From assembly GCA_035534435.1 (NCBI GenBank), contig DATLRX010000113.1, positions 1-64,000 on the forward strand: a DNA stretch of 64,000 nucleotides, written 5' to 3'. This DNA is from Palsa-851 sp035534435. Its GTDB lineage: Bacteria > Chloroflexota > Dormibacteria > Aeolococcales > Aeolococcaceae. Positions 16,368 through 23,773 of the stretch are shown here, piece by piece (positions within the stretch are counted from its first letter, which is position 1; each line of letters opens with the position of its first letter). Below the pieces are notes generated by a model, which ran no database searches, was not told where the DNA came from, and saw only the letters and a program-made list of their open reading frames with translations. A program made the translations under genes and the position numbers.

Positions 16368-16688
16368 CTACGACTGCGCCGCGGTCTCGGGCCTCCGATA
16401 CAGCACATGGATCGGCGCGACGCGCCGGCGCACGGTGCGATCCAGGTGCCCGCCGACGCCGTTCGATGCTGCCGGCAATGTGCCGCTGCCGACGTAGGCG
16501 TCGTTGACCGACGTGGAGAGCGGCGCGTAGCCGACGGCCTCGAGTGCAGCCGCATCGGTGCCGAACTCCTTCCGATCCCAGTAGTGGCGCTCGATGGTTT
16601 CCGGGAAGTGCTGCCTGGCGACCATGCGCTTCAGCGCTCGCGCGTTGAGCCAGTCTCGGAACGATCCGACGAGCCGTGGTGCGCTCAT
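16368..16688 (-). CDS. Hypothetical 106-residue protein
   Basis: Soluble protein, ATG with GGAGGG at good spacing. Contains FRDWLNARALKRMV, ERHYWDRKEFGTD and a basic RTVRRRVAPIHVLYRR tail. The mixed hydrophobic pattern suggests a small folded domain, and part resembles fragments seen in membrane-protein loops, but no family is recognised. It converges on the methyltransferase gene. Confidence 0.55.
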   Translation of the reverse strand: MSAPRLVGSFRDWLNARALKRMVARQHFPETIERHYWDRKEFGTDAAALEAVGYAPLSTSVNDAYVGSGTLPAASNGVGGHLDRTVRRRVAPIHVLYRRPETAAQS

Positions 16689-16787
16689 GTCTCACCCTCC
16701 GTCGCCGCAGTCACCGAAATCGGGCGTGCTGCGCGATTCGATTCAACTGTGACCCGATGGAATGCAGAGGTCAAGGACTCGGCAGTC

Positions 16788-17717
16788 CTACGGCGCGGGC
16801 GGGCCGCCGATCAGATGGGTGATCTCGTCCTGAAAGGACATGGTCGAGGTCAACGTCAGGAGCTTCGTGCTTCCCCGTGTCACCTGGACCTGAAAGCACG
16901 CCCACCAGTCGGAGAACACCATCGGAGTGCCGGAGACGGTCACCTCGATCTGGATGCGGTAGCCTTCGTCGGCCGTGCAATGACGCACAGAACCGTCGGT
17001 CGGGAGGAGGGTGTTGAGATCACGGACAACCACCGCGGCATCCGGCGCGTCGAGATGCCTGGTGCGCACCGTCGTGGCGTCGGTTGTCCCGAAGTGGTTG
17101 ATGGATACGAGAGTCACCGCAGTGCCTCCGGGCACGAATTCGTCTGCCGGCTTCGGCGGCAGCCAGATGACCTCGGCGTCGACTCGCATACCCGTCGCCG
17201 ACGATCCCATCGCCGCCAGCTCCACCTCCAGCAAAGCGCCGTCGTACGCGATCGTCGACGGTGCCTGAAACCCGAGGCTTCGGTTGGTGGGGACACCAGG
17301 CCCTCCGGTCATGCCGCTGGCCTCCGATGTCAGCCCCGCGGGGGGATGCGCCTCGACCCAGGCGAGCGCATGGGCAAAGGACATGTCGACGCGCCACCAG
17401 GCCGTCCGCATGAGCAGATTCACCGACCCCTCGGTCGCAGGAGCGTCAGCAAGGATGGGGATCGGCGATGTGCTCACCTGCTCGGCTCCCGGCGGCACGC
17501 GCACGCTGGCAAGGAGTGTCGTCAGCTCGGCCTCGGCGCGCGCGTGCGTCGATTCTCCCGTTGCGGCCGCGGTCGGCGCTGCGGTGGGGTGGCCCGCGAC
17601 AGACGCTGGAACGCTCGCGGCACCGCAGGCCGCGAGAGCAAGCGCGGTAAGCGAAAAGACGGCCCGGGTCACGAGCCGGGCCCGACTTCCGTGCGAGCGG
17701 TCGCTTCCCGGGCCCAT
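16788..17717 (-). CDS. Putative secreted lipoprotein of unknown function
   Basis: 309 residues from the ATG at 17717; the longer frame adds an unlikely N-terminus. The basic start and hydrophobic stretch end in the lipobox LAAC, predicting lipid anchoring. An Ala/Thr-rich linker follows, then a mature domain of about 230 residues with no recognised motif and two late Cys (VRHC, WWAC) that might pair. Divergent from the propeller gene. Confidence 0.7.
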   Translation of the reverse strand: MGPGSDRSHGSRARLVTRAVFSLTALALAACGAASVPASVAGHPTAAPTAAATGESTHARAEAELTTLLASVRVPPGAEQVSTSPIPILADAPATEGSVNLLMRTAWWRVDMSFAHALAWVEAHPPAGLTSEASGMTGGPGVPTNRSLGFQAPSTIAYDGALLEVELAAMGSSATGMRVDAEVIWLPPKPADEFVPGGTAVTLVSINHFGTTDATTVRTRHLDAPDAAVVVRDLNTLLPTDGSVRHCTADEGYRIQIEVTVSGTPMVFSDWWACFQVQVTRGSTKLLTLTSTMSFQDEITHLIGGPPAP

Positions 17718-17869
17718 CACGGTGAACACCACGTTGATCGTACGTCCGCCCGGAGCTACAGGTTCCCGAATCGTCGGATCCGACCGCCGCCGCGTTCGGC
17801 ACAACGAGCTTGCAACGATCGTGCTGCACGCCGCTCAACCCCGTCCGAGCACCCGTAGCGTCGCACCAC

Positions 17870-20188
17870 ATGGCGGACGAAACGAAGGGATCCGAGCCCC
17901 AGGCCGGCCCCGACAGCGGCTCGGGCTGGGGTATCCGCGCACCAAGGGACACCGCGAACCACGACTGGGACCGGCCGCCCGCGCCGTTGCCCCCGCCCCT
18001 TCCGCTGTCGATGCATGTACCGGCGCCGCTGCAGGACGGAGACCCACCACCTCCGCCGCCTCCGGCAACGCCACCTCCGGCGACGCCGGCTCGCCCGGCA
18101 CCGGACGCAGCTGCGGCAACGCCGCGTAAGCCACGCAACCCGCTCGTCATCACCGGCGTCGGTGTCATCGTGATCGCGGCCATCGCCGCGGGCGCGCTGT
18201 TCGTCACCAGCAAGTCCCCGGAGACCGTGGTCCCGCTGAGCACGCCGGTGCCGTCGACGGTCGCCGTCGTCCACGCCGGACCCGCGGAGCTGGCGCTCGA
18301 GTCGTTGACGGGCGGCGGCACGAGCCGGACCCTCAAGCTGCCCGGAGCACCGAGTGAGATCCTCTCCACGTCCGACCGCACCAAGGCGTTCCTGCTCGAC
18401 ACCGACCACGGCGACGTCGTTCCCGTGAACCTCGTCAGCGGTCATGTGGGCGCGCCGATCCCGGTCGGGAAGCTGCCGGTCGATGAGGAGCTCTCCGCCG
18501 ACGGCTCCACCCTGTACGTCACCGACAACCTCGGCGGCACGGTGATCCCCATCAACACGTCGACCGACAGCATCGCGCCTGCGCAGGCGCTCAGCCAGGG
18601 CGTCGACTTCTACGTGCCGTCACCGACGAGCTCGGGGGCGATCGTCGGCGCTGCCACGTCGAGCGGCCAGCCGGGCGTCGTGTATTTCTACGACCCGGCG
18701 AGCGGCAAGGGCGCGCAGGTCTCGGTGGGCACGAACCCGGCACAGGCCGCCTTCTACAGCAAGGACGGCAGCACCGTCTGGGTCCTGGAGCAGGGCAACG
18801 ACGGGAAGCCCGGTGTGCTCATACCGCTCGACGTGGCGACCCAGAAACCTGGGACCCCGATCACGCTCGGTGTCGCGCCATCCGCATTTGCGGTGACCCC
18901 GGACGGCGGGACCGCGGTGGTCACGAACCAGAACGGCAACAGCGTCTCGATCGTCGACCTCGTCACTCGCGCGGCCGCCGTGACGGTGGCCGTCGGCACG
19001 ACGCCCGTGGGAGTCGACATCGACTCCGCCGGCGCGACCGCATGGATCGCATGTGCGCTCTCGCACACGCTGGTCCCCGTCAACCTTGCCACCGACAAAG
19101 CGGGCGCGCCGGTCCCGTTGACGAACGCACCCGGCACGGTGGCACTGCCCGCGAGACCCGGCGTCGCTTGGGTCCTGTTCCCGACCTCGAACGGCAGCAT
19201 CACCTTCGTCGGCGGCACGCAGGGTCCGCTCGGGCGTGCGATCCCGGTCGGCAACGCCCCGGACGTGCTGCTCGGCACCGGCTCCGAGACGAGCTGGGTT
19301 GCGAACTCGCTCAACGACACCGTGCAACGGCTCAACGTCGCCGCTCAGACGGCCGGGCCCGCCATCTCCGTCGCGAAGGCGCCGAGCGAGCTGAAGCTCA
19401 CACCGGACGGCCGCTCGCTGCTCGTGCTCAGCTATGGCGACGGCGTGCACGCGGGCATGCTCACGAAGGTCGACACCGCCACGTCCAAGCCCGGCGTCCC
19501 GCTCAGTGTCGGTCCGTCGCCGGGCCCTCTGGCCGTGTCGACGTCCGGCGCCCTCGGCTACGTTGCGAGCTACCTCGCGCGGACGATCACGGTGATCGAC
19601 ATCGTCAACTGGCGCATCGCCGGCACGTTCACGCTCCCGTGCGGGCCGACCGACCTGGCCGTGACACCGGACGAGAGTCAGCTCTTCGTCGCGTGCGCCG
19701 ACTCGTCCGCGGTGCTCGCGTTCAAGCTCCCGGACAACACGCTGAAAGCCATCATCCCCGTCGCGGGCATACGCGGCCTCGTCATGCCGCAGCAGGGGAC
19801 GAACCTGCTCGTGGTCTGCGACAACGCGCTCGAGAACATCAGCACGATCACCGACAAGGTGGCGAAGACCATGACGGAGACGGGCAACCTCGTCGACGTC
19901 GTCGAGACCACGGACTCGAGCGCGATCCTCGCGGTGGACAACTCCGGCGCCGCACTGCTCTGGATCAACCCGGCCACGCTCGCAACGGTCAAGTCACTCG
20001 CAGTGGGTACGCGTCCAGGCGAGGTCGCGTTGTCGCCGGACGGCACGCGCGCGTACATCCTCGACACCAGCGAGCAGAAGCTGTATGTCGTCAACGTCTC
20101 GTTGTGGAAGATGCGTGCGACGCTTCGCACCTCCCCGGATGCGACCGCCGTCGCCGTGCCCTCGCCGGTCTTCGTCCCGCCCTCCTGA
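17870..20188 (+). CDS. Membrane-anchored YVTN-like beta-propeller protein
   Basis: 772 residues from ATG 17870. Architecture: a cytoplasmic Pro-rich head (PPPPPPPATPPP), one transmembrane helix (about 90-114), then a large extracellular domain of many repeats of about 40-50 residues. The repeats share LxVTPDGxxxxVxN and VTVIDxxxxxxxxTxxVGxxP patterns, as in YVTN/NHL-type propellers, which usually mediate binding. The downstream protease starts two bases after the stop and has the same head-helix design, so the two probably act together outside the membrane. An upstream in-frame ATG at 17810 is less likely. Confidence 0.85.
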   Translation: MADETKGSEPQAGPDSGSGWGIRAPRDTANHDWDRPPAPLPPPLPLSMHVPAPLQDGDPPPPPPPATPPPATPARPAPDAAAATPRKPRNPLVITGVGVIVIAAIAAGALFVTSKSPETVVPLSTPVPSTVAVVHAGPAELALESLTGGGTSRTLKLPGAPSEILSTSDRTKAFLLDTDHGDVVPVNLVSGHVGAPIPVGKLPVDEELSADGSTLYVTDNLGGTVIPINTSTDSIAPAQALSQGVDFYVPSPTSSGAIVGAATSSGQPGVVYFYDPASGKGAQVSVGTNPAQAAFYSKDGSTVWVLEQGNDGKPGVLIPLDVATQKPGTPITLGVAPSAFAVTPDGGTAVVTNQNGNSVSIVDLVTRAAAVTVAVGTTPVGVDIDSAGATAWIACALSHTLVPVNLATDKAGAPVPLTNAPGTVALPARPGVAWVLFPTSNGSITFVGGTQGPLGRAIPVGNAPDVLLGTGSETSWVANSLNDTVQRLNVAAQTAGPAISVAKAPSELKLTPDGRSLLVLSYGDGVHAGMLTKVDTATSKPGVPLSVGPSPGPLAVSTSGALGYVASYLARTITVIDIVNWRIAGTFTLPCGPTDLAVTPDESQLFVACADSSAVLAFKLPDNTLKAIIPVAGIRGLVMPQQGTNLLVVCDNALENISTITDKVAKTMTETGNLVDVVETTDSSAILAVDNSGAALLWINPATLATVKSLAVGTRPGEVALSPDGTRAYILDTSEQKLYVVNVSLWKMRATLRTSPDATAVAVPSPVFVPPS

Positions 20189-20190
20189 AC

Positions 20191-21306
20191 GTGACCACGC
20201 CGGCCGTCGCGTCGCCACCGCCGCTCCCGCCACCACTCTGGGCCGCGCCGCCGCCGGTCCCACCGCCGTTGCCCCCGAGCAGGAGTCGAACGCCTGCGAT
20301 CGTGCTCGCGGCCGCTGCGCTCGTCGCGCTCGCCGGGGTGGGCTGGATGCTCGTGCGCGGCACGCAGCACAGCGTGGCACCCCCAGCATCCGCTGCGCCG
20401 ACCGGCGGCGATGCGGGCATTGTGAACATCAACGGCGACATCCCCGAAGGAACCATTGCCGGGACCGGCATGGTGCTGACGTCGAACGGCATCGTGCTCA
20501 CCAACAACCACGTGGTCGCGAACACCACCTCGCTGACGGCGCAACTCGCCGGCAGAGGCCCGATCTACAAGGCGGTCGTGATCGGTGTCGATCCGACCCA
20601 GGACGTCGCGGTGATCCAGCTCGAGGGCGCGTCCGGTCTGCCGACGACGGCGTTCGACCTGTCGGGATCACTCGCGGTCGGCGATCTGGTCACCGGCAAG
20701 GGCAACGCACTCGGCCGCAACGGGCCACCGGTCGTCGCGAAGGGGACCGTCACGTCGCTCGACGAGACGATCCAGGTGCAGGACGAGGGGGCCACGATCG
20801 TCGAGACGCTCGACGGCGTCATCTGCTTCAACGCGCCGATCCAGCCCGGTGACTCCGGGGGCCCGCTGCTCAACGCGCAGGACCGCGTCATCGGCATGGA
20901 CACCGCGGGGTCGTTGAGCAATGCGACAGGAGCCTCGGCATCCTGGGGATGCGCCATCCCCATCACGCGGGCGATGACCATCGCTCAGGAGATCCGCGCC
21001 GGCACCGCTTCGCCGTATCTCGAATCCGGCCACCGCGGCGTGCTCGGAGTGGAGGTGACCGCACGAGGCGGGGTGAGTGGCGCGGTCGTCGTCGGCACCA
21101 CGGCCGGCAACGCCGCGGCCTCTGCCGGAATCGTGCCGGGAGATGTGATCACGCAGGTGGCCGGCCTTGCGGTCGCGTCCGTGGCCGATTTCAACCATGT
21201 CATGCAGGACCGCAGGCCGGGGGACGGCATCGCGGTGACCTGGCTCGACACCAGAGGCGCGACGCACACGGCGACCGTCACGTTGAGCCCAGGCCCGCCG
21301 GCGTAA
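20191..21306 (+). CDS. Membrane-anchored S1C (HtrA/DegP-like) serine protease with PDZ domain
   Basis: 371 residues, GTG start two bases after the propeller stop. Pro-rich cytoplasmic head, one helix (about 33-54), then a trypsin-fold domain with catalytic H107 (TNNHVV), D138 (TQDVAV) and S222 (GDSGGPL). A PDZ domain follows (about 275-365: GVLGVEV, AGIVPGDVI, DFNHVMQDRRPGD). The domain faces outside. Such proteases handle misfolded or regulated exported proteins; the propeller neighbour could deliver substrates, which is inference. Confidence 0.92.
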   Translation: MTTPAVASPPPLPPPLWAAPPPVPPPLPPSRSRTPAIVLAAAALVALAGVGWMLVRGTQHSVAPPASAAPTGGDAGIVNINGDIPEGTIAGTGMVLTSNGIVLTNNHVVANTTSLTAQLAGRGPIYKAVVIGVDPTQDVAVIQLEGASGLPTTAFDLSGSLAVGDLVTGKGNALGRNGPPVVAKGTVTSLDETIQVQDEGATIVETLDGVICFNAPIQPGDSGGPLLNAQDRVIGMDTAGSLSNATGASASWGCAIPITRAMTIAQEIRAGTASPYLESGHRGVLGVEVTARGGVSGAVVVGTTAGNAAASAGIVPGDVITQVAGLAVASVADFNHVMQDRRPGDGIAVTWLDTRGATHTATVTLSPGPPA

Positions 21307-21322
21307 GCAGCGGGTTCGGTCT

Positions 21323-22243
21323 CTAGGTTTCCCTGACCTGGAGCATCGCCTGCAACGTCGCGATGCGCTCCTCGATCGGGGGATGCGTGTCGAAGAGGTG
21401 ATGGGTGAACCCGCCGTGGTGCTGCAGCGGGTCGTCGATGCACATCGCCGCGGTTGCGTGGGTCATCTTCGAGAAGGGCTTGTCATTCTGCTGCAGCTTC
21501 TGCAGCGCGTGCAGCAGCCCCGCAGGGTTACGGGTGAGCTCGACACTGCTCGCGTCGGCAAGCGATTCGCGCGAGCGTGACAGCGAGAACTGCATGAGCG
21601 GTCCGACGAGCACCGCAACGACCGAGAGCAGCGCCGCGGCGGCGATGAGGATGATGATCAGGTAGCCGCCATCGCGATTGTTGCCACCACGGGTGAAGAA
21701 CAGCGACCGCCACAGCAGGCTGGCGATGAGTCCGATGAGTGCGATCGACGTCGCGACGATCAGGACGAGGCGGACGTCGTAGTTGCGGATGTGGCTCATC
21801 TCGTGGCCGATGACGCCTTCCAGCTCCTCGCGATTCATCATCGCGAGCAGCCCGGTCGTGCACGTGATCGCCGCCTTCTGCGGGCTCGTACCGGTGGCGA
21901 AGGCGTTCGGCGACGGGTCGTTGATGATGTAGACCTTCGGCATCGGCAGCCCAGCGCCGATCGCGAGCGTGGAGACGACGTCGTAGAGCACCGGGGCCTG
22001 TTGCTGCGTCACCGGCTGCGCACCCGAGAGGGCGAGGACGGTCTGCGCACCGGCCGTCACCGACCAGAGGACCACGAGCAGCGCCGCGATTCCCGCGATG
22101 ACGACGCCCGCGATGCCGCCGCTGACGCCTGAGGCGATGAAGCCGATCAGGTATCCGATCGCGGCCCAGATGATGAAGAAGCCGACGATCACGAACACGC
22201 TCTTGCGCTTGTTGCGAGCAATCTGGTGATACATCGCCTTCAC
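21323..22243 (-). CDS. htpX: HtpX-like M48 family zinc metalloprotease
   Basis: 306 residues. Two N-terminal helices (about 15-35 and 42-65), a zinc site HEMSH in VIGHEMSHIRNYDVRL, then two more helices and the C-terminal protease part ending DTHPPIEERI. This is the usual HtpX order. The family degrades damaged membrane proteins. Convergent with the S1C protease gene, 16 bases apart, so this small region holds two quality-control proteases. Confidence 0.92.
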   Translation of the reverse strand: MKAMYHQIARNKRKSVFVIVGFFIIWAAIGYLIGFIASGVSGGIAGVVIAGIAALLVVLWSVTAGAQTVLALSGAQPVTQQQAPVLYDVVSTLAIGAGLPMPKVYIINDPSPNAFATGTSPQKAAITCTTGLLAMMNREELEGVIGHEMSHIRNYDVRLVLIVATSIALIGLIASLLWRSLFFTRGGNNRDGGYLIIILIAAAALLSVVAVLVGPLMQFSLSRSRESLADASSVELTRNPAGLLHALQKLQQNDKPFSKMTHATAAMCIDDPLQHHGGFTHHLFDTHPPIEERIATLQAMLQVRET

Positions 22244-22286
22244 TATGCCACGGCAGCAGGCGGGGGAAACCGAAGCCCCATCCCGC

Positions 22287-23573
22287 TCAGATCAGGCCGG
22301 CATAGCGCTCCCGAACCGCCCGCAACGAAGCCTGCACGGGAACCTGTGCCTCGGCTCTGGCGGCGACGCAGTCGGCCGTCTTGAGCCCGGCGCCCGTGAT
22401 GTAGGCGACGACCGTCTCGCCGCCCTGCCAGCGTCCGGCCCGAGCCAGCTTGCGGAGCACGGCCACGGTGACCCCGCCCGCGGTCTCTGCGAAGATGCCC
22501 TCGGTCGCCGCGAGCAGCTCGATGCCCTCGACCAGCTCGTCCTCGGTGACGCTCGCCACCACGCCGCCGGTGTCGCGAGCGATGCGCAGCACCTCGGCGC
22601 CGTCCGACGGGTTGCCGATCGCGATCGAGCGAGCGATCGTGTTCGGCCGCACGGGGATCACGGTGTCGTCGCCGGCGTTGAACGCGGTCGCAACCGGGGA
22701 ACATCCCGATGCCTGCGCGCCGGTCAGCCTCGGGACCCGCGAGCCGCGGTCCACGAGCCCGAGCTCGATGAGCTCGCCTGCGGCCTTGCGATGCTTCACG
22801 AACTGGCATCCGGACGCCACCGGGACGACGATCTCGTCCGGCAGACGCCACCCGAGCTGCTCGGCCGTCTCGAACGTGAGCGTCTTGCTGCCCTCGCTGT
22901 AGTAGGCGCGCAGGTTGAGGTTGCAGAAGCCCCAGTCGACGCAGTCCGCGAGCTCGGCGCAGAGCCGGTTCACATCGTCGTAGCTGCCGTCGACAGCGAT
23001 GAGCGTCGGCCGGAAGATCGATGTGCCGATCATCTTCGCGGGTTCGAGATCACTCGGGACGACGACGACGGCACGGAGCCCGGCATGCGCCGCGTACGCG
23101 GCCACCGAGTTGGCGAGGTTCCCGGTGCTGGCGCACGCGATCGTCGTGATCCCGTGCTCGCGAGCCCACGTCGCGGCGACGCTCACCACGCGGTCCTTGA
23201 ACGACCCCGTGGGATTCTGGGTGTCGTTCTTCAGGTACAGGTTGCGAAGCCCCAGCTCGGCACCCAGGTTGCGCGCGTGGATGAGCGGCGTGAATCCCTC
23301 GCCGAGCGTGATCGGCTCGGTTTCCGCTCCGTCGACCGGGAGGAGGCCGCGGTACCGCCAGATGCTCGAAGGACCGGCCTCGATGGACTCGCGCGACACG
23401 CGCCGGGCGACCTCGCTGTAGTCGTAGCGAACCTCGAGCGGCCCGAAGCATCGATCGCAGATGTTCGTAGCCTCGACCGGTGTCTCGTGGCCGCACGCTC
23501 GACACACGAGGCACTCGACGTGCGCTGGCGCCGGAGCGCGTCCGTAACGTTCGAGCAGACTGATGGTGGACAC
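22287..23573 (-). CDS. thrC: Threonine synthase
   Basis: PLP enzyme that converts O-phosphohomoserine to threonine. 428 residues: an N-terminal zinc-ribbon-like part (C21, C24, C27, C39, C42), then the fold II PLP domain with the cofactor Lys at K126 (NPTGSFKDR), ASTGN, and a C-terminal glycine loop. GTG start. Its only Shine-Dalgarno, GGGAGG, lies inside the 3' arm of a terminator hairpin, with seven Us between it and the start, so both transcription and translation can be gated by the leader. Confidence 0.93.
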   Translation of the reverse strand: MSTISLLERYGRAPAPAHVECLVCRACGHETPVEATNICDRCFGPLEVRYDYSEVARRVSRESIEAGPSSIWRYRGLLPVDGAETEPITLGEGFTPLIHARNLGAELGLRNLYLKNDTQNPTGSFKDRVVSVAATWAREHGITTIACASTGNLANSVAAYAAHAGLRAVVVVPSDLEPAKMIGTSIFRPTLIAVDGSYDDVNRLCAELADCVDWGFCNLNLRAYYSEGSKTLTFETAEQLGWRLPDEIVVPVASGCQFVKHRKAAGELIELGLVDRGSRVPRLTGAQASGCSPVATAFNAGDDTVIPVRPNTIARSIAIGNPSDGAEVLRIARDTGGVVASVTEDELVEGIELLAATEGIFAETAGGVTVAVLRKLARAGRWQGGETVVAYITGAGLKTADCVAARAEAQVPVQASLRAVRERYAGLI

Positions 23574-23605
23574 AAAAAAACCTCCCGGGTTTGTGATCCG
23601 GGAGG
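23574..23605 (-). terminator. thrC attenuator terminator with embedded Shine-Dalgarno
   Basis: Minus-strand RNA: 8-bp perfect stem CCUCCCGG/CCGGGAGG with a nine-base loop, then seven Us running directly into the thrC GTG. The GGGAGG in the 3' arm is the thrC ribosome-binding site. One of only two U-tract terminators I see in the window. Confidence 0.88.
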
Positions 23606-23649
23606 CTTCCGCAACGTGGGCGCGTGCGCCGTTACGTTCGGAAACCTCC
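23601..23649 (-). promoter_or_regulatory. thrC leader antiterminator hairpin
   Basis: Minus-strand RNA: GGAGGUUUCCG (23649-23639, inside the leader ORF) pairs with CGGAAGCCUCC (23611-23601, overlapping the terminator 5' arm) over 11 bp with one G-U. A nested AACGU/ACGUU and GGCG/CGCC stem extends it. The G-U would be an A-C mismatch on the other strand, so the pairing is oriented to this RNA. It excludes the terminator. Confidence 0.8.
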
Positions 23650-23694
23650 GCGGCGCATGATCATGGGTACGAGCACGACTCGTGGACTCAACAT
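23632..23694 (-). CDS. thrC leader peptide (20 codons)
   Basis: Short ORF upstream of thrC, peptide MLSPRVVLVP followed by MIMRRGGFRT. The ATG is eight bases after the TAGGAT -10 element and has no Shine-Dalgarno, so the transcript is probably leaderless. Codons rich in Val, Leu, Met and Ile come before the Arg-Arg-Gly-Gly-Phe-Arg segment that forms the antiterminator. The only Thr codon is the last. The stop lies inside the antiterminator hairpin, as in classical attenuation leaders. Confidence 0.65.
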   Translation of the reverse strand: MLSPRVVLVPMIMRRGGFRT

Positions 23695-23702
23695 TGGCGG
23701 GA

Positions 23703-23734
23703 ATCCTAACACGCGTCCCGCGTGCGCTTGTCAA
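23703..23734 (-). promoter_or_regulatory. Promoter of the thrC leader
   Basis: Perfect -35 TTGACA (23734-23729) and TG-extended -10 TAGGAT (23708-23703) with a 20-base spacer, longer than the ideal 17. Start of transcription is predicted at or next to the leader ATG. Confidence 0.6.
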
Positions 23735-23773
23735 GCGTTGCGAGTCGTCACCGCCCACCTGCGTGACGGCGGA

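Noticed and set aside
19042..20190. Upstream extension of the S1C protease frame
   Set aside because: Lies within the propeller gene in another frame and is Arg/His-rich; the protease has a good GTG at 20191.
23574..23760. T-box riboswitch upstream of thrC
   Set aside because: No T-box antiterminator core sequence is present; a leader ORF with paired arms explains the region better.
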